A stretch of DNA of 64,000 nucleotides. Source: Brevibacterium sp. UCMA 11754 (GTDB lineage Bacteria > Actinomycetota > Actinomycetes > Actinomycetales > Brevibacteriaceae). Below, piece after piece: positions 18,303 through 26,864 of this stretch. Position numbers and translations under genes: made by a program. The DNA is taken from the NCBI RefSeq assembly GCF_021532275.1, contig NZ_JACBOT010000034.1, positions 92,638-156,637 of the forward strand. The letters are read 5' to 3'. Positions within the stretch are counted from its first letter, which is position 1. Each line of letters begins with the position of its first letter. Under the pieces are notes generated by a model that saw only the letters and a program-made list of their open reading frames with translations, was not told the DNA's origin and ran no database searches.

Positions 18303-19462
18303 ACCACGAGCAGGGGAATGTGGAGTTCGCGTTCCGTCGTCGACCCGTGGTGGCCGATGAGCGCGATAGCGGAAGCGGATTCGTTGTCCGAGTCGACGAT
18401 GGCGAATTCGTCCTGGCAGATGACCATGAAGTCCCCGATGCGCTGGCGGAAGCGGGGGTCGACAGGACCGAAGTAGCCGCGCCGGATGGCCTCATCGCGG
18501 CTGAGGATGAGCGCCCTGTCCCCCACTGTCTCGGTCCACGCCGAGTAGACGTCGGCCTCGGCGCCCTGGTTGGCATAGAGGTGCACGGCGCGCGGTTCGC
18601 CGCCGACATGCCTGAGGCCCTGCCGCAGTTCGGGGGCATCGGCAAGATCGAGACGTAGGTTGTGGTCGATGTCGACCATGCCGTGATCGGCGGTGACGAT
18701 CATCGTCGAATCGGCCGGCAGACCGTTGGCCAGCTGCGACAGTGCCAGGTCGACGTGTTCGAGCTCCTCGGTCCACTGCAAGGAGTTCGATCCGTGGACG
18801 TGTCCCGTCTTGTCGAGGTTGCCCCAGTAGAGGTAGACCAGCCGACGGCCGGGAGCCTTCGCCTCTTCGATGGCCTGAGCGCAGCGCTGTTCGAGCGTCT
18901 TCGACGCCCGGAAGCGGCCCCCACGCAGGGAAGCCCGGTTCAGGCCGCGCCCGGCGAACTTCGCTTCGCCGAGGCTGACCACGTCGACCTCGGCCGCGGT
19001 GAGTCGCTCGAACAGGGTCGCATCGGGCACCCAGGCAACCGGGTCGACGTCGAGGTCCCAGGTCAGCTGGTTGAACACAGCGTCTTTGGCTGGGTCGAGG
19101 ACGCGGTATCCGACGACGCCGTGGCCACCTGGCAGACGCCCTGTGGCCAAGGAGGACAAGGAGTTCGCGGTCGTCGAGGGGAACCCTGTGGACAGGGTCC
19201 GTCGTGACGCGGACAGGGACCGGAAGAATGGAGTGTAGCCGCTGTACTGCTTGAGCTGACTCTCCCCCATACCGTCGATGAGGACGACGATCGTCGTCCT
19301 CGAGTCCCGGTCGAGGCCCAGCGACTGAGCCCGAGCGCGTGCCGAGTCATCGAAGATGTCCCCCGCGCCGAGGCTGAGGGCCGCGGCGGGAACCACGTCG
19401 GAGAGGATGGGTCCGGAGTAGTCGGGTGGCCCCGTCAGGGGTGAAGTGCTCGCATCTGCCAT
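18299..19462 (-). CDS. Alkaline phosphatase superfamily protein (nucleotide pyrophosphatase/phosphodiesterase type)
   Basis: This 387-residue protein has the two-metal core of type I phosphodiesterases. IVVLIDGMGESQL supplies the first Asp, GFPSTTANSLSSLATG holds the Thr nucleophile, YWGNLDKTGHVHG supplies Asp and His, VTADHGMVD the Asp-His pair, and IGHHGS a further His. No signal peptide or membrane segment is visible, so it is probably cytoplasmic. Its ATG overlaps the stop of the upstream gene (ATGA) and its stop overlaps the methyltransferase start, giving a three-gene coupled unit. The substrate is not readable. Confidence 0.85.
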   Translation of the reverse strand: MADASTSPLTGPPDYSGPILSDVVPAAALSLGAGDIFDDSARARAQSLGLDRDSRTTIVVLIDGMGESQLKQYSGYTPFFRSLSASRRTLSTGFPSTTANSLSSLATGRLPGGHGVVGYRVLDPAKDAVFNQLTWDLDVDPVAWVPDATLFERLTAAEVDVVSLGEAKFAGRGLNRASLRGGRFRASKTLEQRCAQAIEEAKAPGRRLVYLYWGNLDKTGHVHGSNSLQWTEELEHVDLALSQLANGLPADSTMIVTADHGMVDIDHNLRLDLADAPELRQGLRHVGGEPRAVHLYANQGAEADVYSAWTETVGDRALILSRDEAIRRGYFGPVDPRFRQRIGDFMVICQDEFAIVDSDNESASAIALIGHHGSTTERELHIPLLVV

Positions 19463-20049
19463 CAGCGGCGAGACCGCAGCCTGGCTTGGAACACCGCGGC
19501 ACGCAGCTTTCCGGCGAATTCTCCGATGCGATCAACTGCCGCCTGGCCTTCGGCCTCGGCGGACACGCGCAGCATGACGTCTTCAGAGAAGATGGATCCG
19601 CCGTAGCCGTGATCGGCCGCGCAGTCCGGGTCACCACAGGTCTCCGGGAAGGCCTCGATGCGTCGGGAGGCACCCCATGACATGGTCAGAGACACCTCGA
19701 CAGGCTTGTCGCCGGGAATGAATGCAGCAGGGTCGGCAAACGTCCGGCCGACCATGACGGTGCCGAGGCGCTCGAGTTCGATGTCCTCACTGCTCGTCAC
19801 CGCCCGCGGTTTGGAACCAGGTGCAGCGTTCGGGTCATCGTCGACGTGCGCAAGCAGCAGTCGTGTCTCGGTGAGCACGAAGGCGGTGACGTGACGGTGG
19901 ATGGATTCGATGTCGACATGCGTGTCGATGTGAACGAAATGAGCGAGCACCGGTTCGTCGAACAGAGAATCAGCCAGAATCCCCTGTGTGAGCTGTGGGT
20001 AATATCCGGCCGACTGCAGATCGTGAACGAGAACTTCGGGTAAAGCCAT
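19462..20049 (-). CDS. DUF5998-like actinobacterial conserved protein
   Basis: The protein (about 195 residues from the ATG at 20049; an in-frame ATG also lies at 20058) begins MALPEVLVHDLQSAGYYPQL. It contains HIDTHVDIESIHRHVTAFVLT, a TFADPAAFIPGD segment and CGDPDCAADHGYGG with two cysteines and a histidine. From memory this matches DUF5998, found in the same position next to an acetyltransferase in other Micrococcales. No enzymatic motif is evident. It is first in the unit with the phosphodiesterase-like gene and the methyltransferase, all joined by four-base overlaps. Confidence 0.65.
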   Translation of the reverse strand: MALPEVLVHDLQSAGYYPQLTQGILADSLFDEPVLAHFVHIDTHVDIESIHRHVTAFVLTETRLLLAHVDDDPNAAPGSKPRAVTSSEDIELERLGTVMVGRTFADPAAFIPGDKPVEVSLTMSWGASRRIEAFPETCGDPDCAADHGYGGSIFSEDVMLRVSAEAEGQAAVDRIGEFAGKLRAAVFQARLRSRR

Positions 20050-20159
20050 GACTCCCATTGTGCCGTACTCGCCCGCCTCTTCCCACTTCGCCCCATCACT
20101 TCGGCTCCCGTTCTGCGACCTTGCAGGTCATGTACGGCCTGGGTCCCTCGCCATCCGCT

Positions 20160-20165
20160 TATGCT
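20160..20165 (+). promoter_or_regulatory. -10 element for a probable leaderless transcript of the acetyltransferase gene
   Basis: TATGCT ends six bases before the ATG at 20172. No clear -35 hexamer is present. The arrangement is typical of leaderless actinobacterial mRNAs, and the GGGAG at 20166-20170 is too close to the ATG to act as a ribosome site. Confidence 0.45.
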
Positions 20166-20171
20166 GGGAGC

Positions 20172-22844
20172 ATGGAAAACTATCCTTCCGAGTGGGAAGC
20201 CGATGTCGTCCTGCGCGATGGTGGCACCGCCCATCTGCGTCCCATCGTCCCCGGCGATGCCGATGCACTCTCGAAGATGCATGAGGCCCAGTCGCCGGAG
20301 TCCATCTACCTGCGTTTCTTCGCCCCGCTGCCCCGGTTGCCCAAGCGCGATCTGGACCGGTTCGTCACCGTTGACCATCGCGACCGGGTGGCCATGATCA
20401 TGCTGGTCGGATCCGATATCATCGGCGTCGGCCGCTTCGACAAGATCTCAACCACCTCCGCCGAGGTGGCCTTCAATATCGCCGATGCCCACCAGGGACG
20501 CGGCATCGGTTCGATCCTCCTTGAACATCTCGCCGCCGCAGCCCGGGATCTGGGGATCCGCAGATTCACCGCCGAGGTGCTGCCTCAGAACCGATCGATG
20601 CTGCAGGTCTTCCAGGCCGCCGGCTACGAGGTCTCCCGCGGTTTCGACGACGGCGTCGTGGCCGTGAACTTCGACATCGACCCGACGGCACGGTCGATCG
20701 AGGTCCAGGCCTCTCGGGAGCACCGTGCCGAGGCACTGAGCGTGCGCACGGTCCTTCACCCCACCTCGGTGGTGGTCATCGGCGCCAGCCGCAAACGCAA
20801 CTCCACCGGCCATCTCCTGATCCGCAACATCACCTCGGCGAAGTTCACCGGCGACCTCTGGGTCGTCCACCCGGAAGTGGACCAGATCGCCGGAGTCCAG
20901 GCGTATCCGAGCCTGGATGATCTGCCCGGCAAGGCAGACCTCGCCGTGATCGCGGTGCCTGCGGAGTCCGCCACCGAGGTGGTCCAGGAGTGCGCGGCCC
21001 ACGGGGTCAAAGCGGTCCTCGTCATCTCCTCAGGATTCGCCGAGACCGGTGAGGCCGGGGCCGAGCTGCAGCGCCAGATGGTCTCCACCGCCCGCGCCTA
21101 CGGGATGCGCGTGGTCGGCCCGAACTCCTTCGGCCTCGTCAATGAGTCCGAGAACATCTCGCTGAACACATCGCTGGCCCCGTTCCTGCCGGCATCGGGC
21201 ACGCTCGGCCTGTTCAGCCAGTCGGGCGCGCTGGGCACCGCACTGCTGGCGGCGGCGAAGAAGCGCGGACTCGGCATCTCCACATTCGTCTCCGCAGGCA
21301 ACCGCGCTGACCTCTCCGGCAACGACGTCCTCCAATACTGGGAGGAGGATCCGGCGACGAAGACCGTCGGCCTCTATCTCGAATCGATCGGCAACCCGCG
21401 CAAGTTCGCCCGGATTGCCCGCCGGGTCTCACGCGTCAAGCCGGTCATCGTCATCAAATCCGACGTCACCGGCCGCGAGCTGCCGCCCGGGCACATCGTG
21501 CGCACCTCGTCCCTGGCACCGAACACCCTCGACCAGGTGCTCGGTCAGGCCGGCGTGATCAGGGCCGATACGATCCACCAGCTCTTCGACTTAGCCCAGG
21601 TGTTCTCGACCCAGTCCCTGCCCGCGGGCAGGCGCCTGGGGGTCGTCGGCAACTCGGCGGCGATGGCCACCCTCGTCATCCAGCGGGCTCGCTCTGAGGG
21701 TCTGCACGTCGAAGCCGACCCTGTGTCTCTGCACCCGGAGGTCGAGGCAGAGACGTTCCGGGACGAACTCGAGGCGATGTATGCCCGCGATGACATCGAC
21801 TCCGTGATCGTCACCTTCACCCCCTCGGCCGGAGCAGAGGAATCCGAGATCGCGGCCCACCTCGCCGAGGCGGCGGCCAGTTCGAAGAAGACGACCGTGG
21901 CCTGCTTCCTCGGCATCCAAGGTGTCCAGGACGAGCTGACCACTCACCTCAGCGACAGCGAAGGCCACCGGAAGTCGCACACCGTACCCAGCTACGTCGG
22001 CCCCGAAGACGCCGTATGGTCCCTGGCCAGAGCCACCGACTACGCCCGCTGGCGAAGCGCTGACCACGGCCGTTTCCTTGAGGTCGAAGACCTCGACGAC
22101 AAGGGCGTGCGCACTATCATCGAATCCGCGCTCTCCGAGGCCCAGACGGGCCGGCCCGTTCGGCTCGAGCGGGATCAGGCGAGGGCCCTGCTGTCCTGCT
22201 ACGGGATCGAGGTGCTGCCCCACATCACCGCCTCCTCGGTGGACGAAGCCCTGTCCGCTGCCGACGACATCGGCTATCCGGTCGCGCTCAAGGCCGTATC
22301 AAGCACCCTGCGCCATCGGATGGAGCTGGGCGGTGTGCGACTGAACATCGACTCACCGGAGGAGCTGCGCGAGGACTTCCAAGCAATCCAGGAGACCATC
22401 AGCTCCCTCCTCGTCGACGAGGACCCTCTGGTCGACGTTCAGGCCATGGCTCCTCCGGGAGTGCCCTGCGTCATCCGTGCCGGCGAGGACCGGCTGCTGG
22501 GGCCGCTGCTGTCGTTCTCCCTGGCCGGGGATACGACGGAGCTGCTCGGCGATGTCGAGCATCGCGTGGCCCCGTTGACGGACAAAGATGCTGAGGACAT
22601 GATCCGCTCGGTCAAGTCCTCGCCCAGGCTGTTCGGCTATCGGGGTCTGCCGCCGGTGAATATCGATCCCCTCAAGGATGTGCTCGAACGCCTGTCGGTG
22701 CTCGTCGAGAGACACCCGCAGATCCTCGAACTCGAAATCCACCCCATGGTCGCCACCGTGACCGGCGGGCATCTTCTGAGTGTGAGGATTGATCTGCTCA
22801 CCGATTCCACACGGATCGATTCGACGCGGAGACTGCTGAGCTGA
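20172..22844 (+). CDS. pat: Type II protein lysine acetyltransferase: GNAT plus ADP-forming acyl-CoA synthetase-like domains
   Basis: The 890-residue product has an N-terminal GNAT domain (~10-170; acetyl-CoA loop DAHQGRGIGSILLEHL). It is followed by a CoA-binding domain (PTSVVVIGASRKRNSTGHLL), a ligase-CoA domain (GLFSQSGALGTALL, FVSAGNRADLSGNDVLQYW) and a C-terminal ATP-grasp-like domain (YPVALKAVSSTLRHRMELGGVRL). The order is the reverse of E. coli Pka/PatZ and corresponds to Streptomyces-type PatA, which acetylates and inhibits enzymes such as acetyl-CoA synthetase. Where catalytic synthetases have an HTGALAG histidine, the aligned stretch reads RTSSLAP, so the synthetase part is probably a sensor rather than an enzyme. 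The frame extends upstream to 20058, but the ATG at 20172 fits the domain boundary. Confidence 0.85.
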   Translation: MENYPSEWEADVVLRDGGTAHLRPIVPGDADALSKMHEAQSPESIYLRFFAPLPRLPKRDLDRFVTVDHRDRVAMIMLVGSDIIGVGRFDKISTTSAEVAFNIADAHQGRGIGSILLEHLAAAARDLGIRRFTAEVLPQNRSMLQVFQAAGYEVSRGFDDGVVAVNFDIDPTARSIEVQASREHRAEALSVRTVLHPTSVVVIGASRKRNSTGHLLIRNITSAKFTGDLWVVHPEVDQIAGVQAYPSLDDLPGKADLAVIAVPAESATEVVQECAAHGVKAVLVISSGFAETGEAGAELQRQMVSTARAYGMRVVGPNSFGLVNESENISLNTSLAPFLPASGTLGLFSQSGALGTALLAAAKKRGLGISTFVSAGNRADLSGNDVLQYWEEDPATKTVGLYLESIGNPRKFARIARRVSRVKPVIVIKSDVTGRELPPGHIVRTSSLAPNTLDQVLGQAGVIRADTIHQLFDLAQVFSTQSLPAGRRLGVVGNSAAMATLVIQRARSEGLHVEADPVSLHPEVEAETFRDELEAMYARDDIDSVIVTFTPSAGAEESEIAAHLAEAAASSKKTTVACFLGIQGVQDELTTHLSDSEGHRKSHTVPSYVGPEDAVWSLARATDYARWRSADHGRFLEVEDLDDKGVRTIIESALSEAQTGRPVRLERDQARALLSCYGIEVLPHITASSVDEALSAADDIGYPVALKAVSSTLRHRMELGGVRLNIDSPEELREDFQAIQETISSLLVDEDPLVDVQAMAPPGVPCVIRAGEDRLLGPLLSFSLAGDTTELLGDVEHRVAPLTDKDAEDMIRSVKSSPRLFGYRGLPPVNIDPLKDVLERLSVLVERHPQILELEIHPMVATVTGGHLLSVRIDLLTDSTRIDSTRRLLS

Positions 22845-22951
22845 CACGCCCGGGGAATTCAGATTCGGCCCATTTAGTGAGAACCGACTGTCAGTTTGGC
22901 GAGTCTTATACCAATTTCTAGGTATTGCAGGTAGTGTCTGTATCCGTTCGG

Positions 22952-22973
22952 CACGAAACGTTATGAATTCGTG
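22952..22973. promoter_or_regulatory. Inverted repeat upstream of the TetR gene
   Basis: CACGAA and TTCGTG (six-base perfect inverted repeat) flank the ten-base spacer ACGTTATGAA, about 110 bases before the TetR gene. The spacing is typical of a dimeric regulator site. TTATGA within it could serve as a -10 element, which would make it an autoregulatory operator. Confidence 0.4.
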
Positions 22974-22983
22974 TTTTAGTGTG

Positions 22984-23024
22984 TGGCCAAACATTGGCCA
23001 TAGTCTGTGGCCAGCCACTGGCCA
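22984..23024. repeat. Array of four TGGCCA motifs upstream of the TetR gene
   Basis: Four copies of the self-complementary hexamer TGGCCA occur at 22984, 22995, 23008 and 23019. They form two pairs, each with exactly five bases between members, and the pairs are separated by seven bases. Such regular spacing points to cooperative protein binding or alternative hairpins. Confidence 0.6.
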
Positions 23025-23037
23025 TCCACCATCCAAA

Positions 23038-23060
23038 AGGCACCTGTACTGCGGGTGCCT
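23038..23060 (+). terminator. Hairpin in the TetR leader
   Basis: AGGCACC and GGTGCCT pair perfectly around the nine-base loop TGTACTGCG, 23 bases before the TetR ATG. There is no T run, so it may be a leader structure or attenuator, or the end signal of the upstream acetyltransferase transcript. Confidence 0.4.
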
Positions 23061-23083
23061 CACGAGAGTGAGGCCTGAAAGAA

Positions 23084-23638
23084 ATGATTTCACGAAGAGA
23101 CGTCGTCACCGACTCCGCGATTGCTGTAGTCGCCGAACAGGGTGTTCGTGGACTCACCCACAGGGCAGTCGATGCCCTGGCCGAGCTGCCCGTCGGCTCG
23201 ACATCGAATGTCTACCGCACCCGTGATGCCCTGATCACTGGAATCATGGAGCGCATCGGAGACCTCAACTCGCAGCAGCTCGACCGTCTGCCGGACATGT
23301 TCCGGGACAGCGGAAAACCCGCGCTGGAGATCTCCGTCGATTTCTGCATGAACTGGCTGACCACGGACCGCAACCGCTTCTACACGATGATCATGCTCAG
23401 CCTCGACCCGGCGCTTCCCGACGAAGCCTTGGCCGCGAAGCAGAAGAACACCGCGAAGATCGACGAGTTCGTCATGCGACTGACCAATGTCGATGCTGAG
23501 ATGGCTCGCACGATGAACAGCTCCGTGATGGGAATGATGATCACCGAACTGATCGCAGGAACCGCCGATCGCTCTCACGTCGAATCATTCATGGGGCAGT
23601 TCCTCACGTGGGTGGGCAGCAACAGGACGCAGGCCTGA
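23084..23638 (+). CDS. TetR-family transcriptional regulator
   Basis: The N-terminal helix-turn-helix is clear: AIAVVAEQGVRGLTHRAVDALAELPVGSTSNVYRTRDALI. The threonine-rich recognition region and YRTRDAL follow the TetR pattern. The C-terminal ~120 residues are the helical ligand domain, with methionine-rich helices (SSVMGMMITELIAG) suggesting a hydrophobic ligand pocket. At 184 residues it is short but complete. No transporter or enzyme gene is adjacent on its own, so the target could be itself or the flanking acetyltransferase or topoisomerase genes. The ribosome site is weak (GAGG 11 bases upstream). Confidence 0.85.
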   Translation: MISRRDVVTDSAIAVVAEQGVRGLTHRAVDALAELPVGSTSNVYRTRDALITGIMERIGDLNSQQLDRLPDMFRDSGKPALEISVDFCMNWLTTDRNRFYTMIMLSLDPALPDEALAAKQKNTAKIDEFVMRLTNVDAEMARTMNSSVMGMMITELIAGTADRSHVESFMGQFLTWVGSNRTQA

Positions 23639-23941
23639 CCTTCCCGAACAGGCCCGAACTCTCCGAACGGGCCTGAACTCTCCGAACCTGAACTCTTCGG
23701 TGGCACAGTTATGACGCCGCTTCGGCGCACAGACGCTCGCACACTTCGACACGACACACGCGCCCTGATCATCACGCCGCGGACGCTGGCGGACAACGAC
23801 ACGGACGCCCCGGAAATGCGGGCTTGAGCCGTAGAACTCAAATCGAACGCTAGAATCGACGGGTGCTCTCCGTTGTCGATGCCGAACCTCGGCGTGTAAG
23901 AGGGCACCCGGAGCGGAAAATTCGTGCGTCAAAGGAGTTCC
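23639..23941. other. Gene-free region with direct repeats before the topoisomerase gene
   Basis: Just after the TetR stop the motif GAACTCTCCGAAC occurs twice (23656 and 23675), with a third degenerate copy near 23690. The remainder up to the ribosome site of the next gene contains TAGAAT near 23852, a plausible -10 element for the topoisomerase gene, without a good -35. No coding frame is convincing. Confidence 0.45.
23649..23675 (+). terminator. Putative terminator of the TetR gene
   Basis: CAGGCCCG and CGGGCCTG pair perfectly around an eleven-base loop, 11 bases after the TetR stop codon. No T run follows. Confidence 0.5.
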
Positions 23942-26701
23942 ATGACCGAAGGCAGAGTCATCGATGTCGACGTCTCGTCAGAGATGGAGAGTTCGTTCCT
24001 CGAATATGCGGTCTCGGTCATCCACTCTCGCGCCCTGCCCGATGCCAGGGATGGGCTGAAGCCCGTCCAGCGTCGCATCGTCTACCAGATGGGCGACATG
24101 GGTCTGCGCCCCGAGCGTGGGCATGTGAAGTCCTCTCGCATCGTCGGCGATGTCATGGGCAAGCTCCACCCGCACGGTGACACTGCGATCTACGATGCGC
24201 TGGTGCGCCTGAGCCAAAGCTTCATCATGCGCGTACCGCTCGTCGACGGCCACGGAAACTTCGGCTCCCTCGACGACGGTCCTGCCGCCCCGCGTTACAC
24301 GGAGGCCCGGCTGACCGCGGCCTCCATGCAGATGATCGCAGGCCTCGATGAGGACGTCGTCGACTTCGTCGGGAACTACGACAACACACTCACCCAGCCC
24401 GACGTTCTGCCCAGCGCGTTCCCGAATCTGCTCATCAACGGCACGTCCGGAATCGCCGTGGGCATGGCCACCAATATGGCTCCGCACAATCCGGGTGAGG
24501 TCATCGCAGCCTGCTGCCACCTGATCCGCAATCCGGAGGCTGGCCTGGCCGAGCTGATGCGCTTCATCCCCGGTCCCGATCTGCCTACCGGCGGACGGAT
24601 CATCGGGCTCGATGGGGTCCGTGAGGCCTACGAGACCGGTCGCGGTACGTTCCGCACGAGAGCCACGGTCTCGATCGAGAACATCAATGCCCGCCGCAAG
24701 GGCATCGTCGTCACCGAGCTGCCCTACCTTGTGGGACCTGAGAAGGTCGTGTCCAAGGTCAAGGACGCTGTCGGGGCGAAGAAGCTGACCGGCATCGCTT
24801 CGATCGATGACTACTCGGACCGCAAGAACGGAATGCGTCTGGTCATCGGCATCAAGAACGGGTTCAATCCGGAGGCAGTCCTCGCTGAGCTCTACCGGCA
24901 GACCCCGCTCGAGGAATCGTTCAGCATGAACAACGTCTGCCTCGTCGACGGCCAGCCGCGGACATTGGGACTGCGCGAGCTGCTGACCGTCTACCTCGCC
25001 CACCGCATCGACGTCATCCGCCGCCGCACCGTGTTCCAGCTGCGCAAGGCCAAGGACCGCCTGCACCTCGTCGAGGGTCTGCTCATTGCGATCCTCGACA
25101 TCGACGAGGTCATCCAACTCATCCGCTCCTCCGACGATGCGGCCACGGCGCGCACTCGCCTGATGGACGTCTTCGAGCTCTCGGAGCTCCAGGCCACCTA
25201 CATCCTCGATCTGCAGCTGCGCAGGCTGACCAAGTTCTCGCGCATTGAGCTCGAAGCAGAACGTGACGAACTGCGAAAGAAGATCGACTACCTCGAGGAC
25301 CTGCTTGCCGATGAGGCCAAGCTGCGTGAACTCGTCGCCACAGAGCTCGAGGCGACGGCGGAGGCGATCGGCTCGCCTCGACGCACAGTCCTCATCGAAG
25401 GATCGATGAAGGAGCTCTCAGCAAAGGGCAAGAAGGCCCAGTCTGACCTCAAGATCGCCGACGCCCCCTGCCGGGTCCTCCTCTCGACCTCCGGTCGCAT
25501 CGCCCGAACAGCTGATGCCTCGGCACTGCAGAGGATCGGGAAGCGCTCGAGCCATGACGCGCTGCGATCGGAGATCGTGTCGACGACTCAGGGCAAGGTG
25601 GGTGCGGTGACCTCGACAGGTCGTCTGCATATGGTCGATGTCGTCGATCTGCCGGCTCTGCCGCCGGCCGCAACACGTCCGAACGTCGCCGGCGGCGTCA
25701 AGATCGCCGACTACGTGACGTTGGAGAAGAATGAGACGGTCCTCGGTCTCATCGACCTCGACCGTGAGTTCGTTGTCGGCACCGCAGGCGGTGTCGTCAA
25801 ACGCGTGTCCGTGGCTGCCAGGCCGAACAAGAGCGAGTGGGAAGCGATCACGCTCAAGGGCAAGGACTCCGTCATCGGCGTTGCTCAACCGAAGGACATC
25901 GATGAGTCTCTGGCGGTATTCGTGACCTCGAATGCGCAGCTGCTGGCCTTCGATGCCTCCGGATTGCGGGCACAGGGCTGGAACGCCTCAGGTGTGGCCG
26001 GGATGAAGGTCGCCGCCGATGCGCGCGCGCTGTTCTTCGGCATGACTCCCAAGGAGCCCAAGACCGACGAGGACGGAGACGCCGACTCCAGCATCGGCAC
26101 GTTCGCCGTGGTCACAGTCGCAAGTGGCGAGAACTTCTACGGTGCACCATCGTCATCGATCAAGGTCAGCGACTTCTCCGAATATCCGACTAAGGGCCGT
26201 GCGACCTCGGGTGTGCGTGCCCACAAGTTCCTCAAGGGAGAAACAGAGCTATCCCTGGCCTGGGTCGGCGACACCCCGCAGGCGGCTGCCCAGGCAGGAG
26301 GGGCCAGGACCCTTCCAGCCGAGATGTCCAAGCGCGATGCCACGGGCTCGCCCCTCGAGTCCAAGATCGACGTCATCGGAACGGTCCCTCGCCTCGGCGA
26401 CGCCGAAGATCCCGTCGGCGGCGGCGCTGCAGGCGGCGGTTCTGCGGGTGACGCCGGTGACGCGGGCGGAAGTTCCGCTGCCGGTGCTGCGGGTGGCGAG
26501 TCCGGCGGAGGATCGACGACCCCGGCTGCGACCCGCACGCAGGGATTGGCGACGAGTTTCGACGAGCTCGATCTCGACCTTGACGACGGGCGTGATCTCG
26601 ATGAGGCGAAAGAAGAGATCGCCCGTTCGAAGATCGACTCCGACGACGCCGTCATCGTCTCCCATGACGACGACGATGACGACGACACTGCGCTGTTCTG
26701 A
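23942..26701 (+). CDS. parC: DNA gyrase/topoisomerase IV subunit A (ParC-like)
   Basis: This is the breakage-reunion subunit of a type IIA topoisomerase. EYAVSVIHSRALPDARDGLKPVQRR opens the domain, GKLHPHGDTAIYDALVRLSQ is the quinolone-determining helix (Thr and Asp where E. coli GyrA has Ser83 and Asp87), and PAAPRYTEARL holds the catalytic tyrosine. ELQATYILDLQLRRLTKF closes the core, and beta-pinwheel blades follow. The ATG at 23942 has GGAG four bases upstream. Its distance from any gyrB and its divergent tail favour the second (ParC-like) paralogue over GyrA. The C-terminus is unusual: a Gly/Ala/Ser-rich linker (~820-860) followed by an acidic tail with seven consecutive Asp near the end. 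Confidence 0.85.
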   Translation: MTEGRVIDVDVSSEMESSFLEYAVSVIHSRALPDARDGLKPVQRRIVYQMGDMGLRPERGHVKSSRIVGDVMGKLHPHGDTAIYDALVRLSQSFIMRVPLVDGHGNFGSLDDGPAAPRYTEARLTAASMQMIAGLDEDVVDFVGNYDNTLTQPDVLPSAFPNLLINGTSGIAVGMATNMAPHNPGEVIAACCHLIRNPEAGLAELMRFIPGPDLPTGGRIIGLDGVREAYETGRGTFRTRATVSIENINARRKGIVVTELPYLVGPEKVVSKVKDAVGAKKLTGIASIDDYSDRKNGMRLVIGIKNGFNPEAVLAELYRQTPLEESFSMNNVCLVDGQPRTLGLRELLTVYLAHRIDVIRRRTVFQLRKAKDRLHLVEGLLIAILDIDEVIQLIRSSDDAATARTRLMDVFELSELQATYILDLQLRRLTKFSRIELEAERDELRKKIDYLEDLLADEAKLRELVATELEATAEAIGSPRRTVLIEGSMKELSAKGKKAQSDLKIADAPCRVLLSTSGRIARTADASALQRIGKRSSHDALRSEIVSTTQGKVGAVTSTGRLHMVDVVDLPALPPAATRPNVAGGVKIADYVTLEKNETVLGLIDLDREFVVGTAGGVVKRVSVAARPNKSEWEAITLKGKDSVIGVAQPKDIDESLAVFVTSNAQLLAFDASGLRAQGWNASGVAGMKVAADARALFFGMTPKEPKTDEDGDADSSIGTFAVVTVASGENFYGAPSSSIKVSDFSEYPTKGRATSGVRAHKFLKGETELSLAWVGDTPQAAAQAGGARTLPAEMSKRDATGSPLESKIDVIGTVPRLGDAEDPVGGGAAGGGSAGDAGDAGGSSAAGAAGGESGGGSTTPAATRTQGLATSFDELDLDLDDGRDLDEAKEEIARSKIDSDDAVIVSHDDDDDDDTALF

Positions 26702-26864
26702 GGAATTATCGAGGAAAAGCTGCCCTGCCGTCAGCAGTGATTGCGATTACAGACCACTTCACTAGTGGTACCCGTACTCGCATCGACAACCACTGCAGCT
26801 GTATGACTTCCAGCTGACAGTGCGAAGCGCTGCCAACGGTGCGGTGTATGCCGTGGCGTCCGGC
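26702..26864. other. Convergent intergenic region
   Basis: Between the topoisomerase and adenylate cyclase stops there is only a short CCACT/AGTGG hairpin (near 26756-26770) and repeated CAGCTG strings. I see no strong terminator or gene. Confidence 0.3.

Noticed and set aside
23978..25117. A 379-codon minus-strand frame opposite the topoisomerase gene
   Set aside because: It is entirely within a conserved gene and its composition is that of an antisense shadow.
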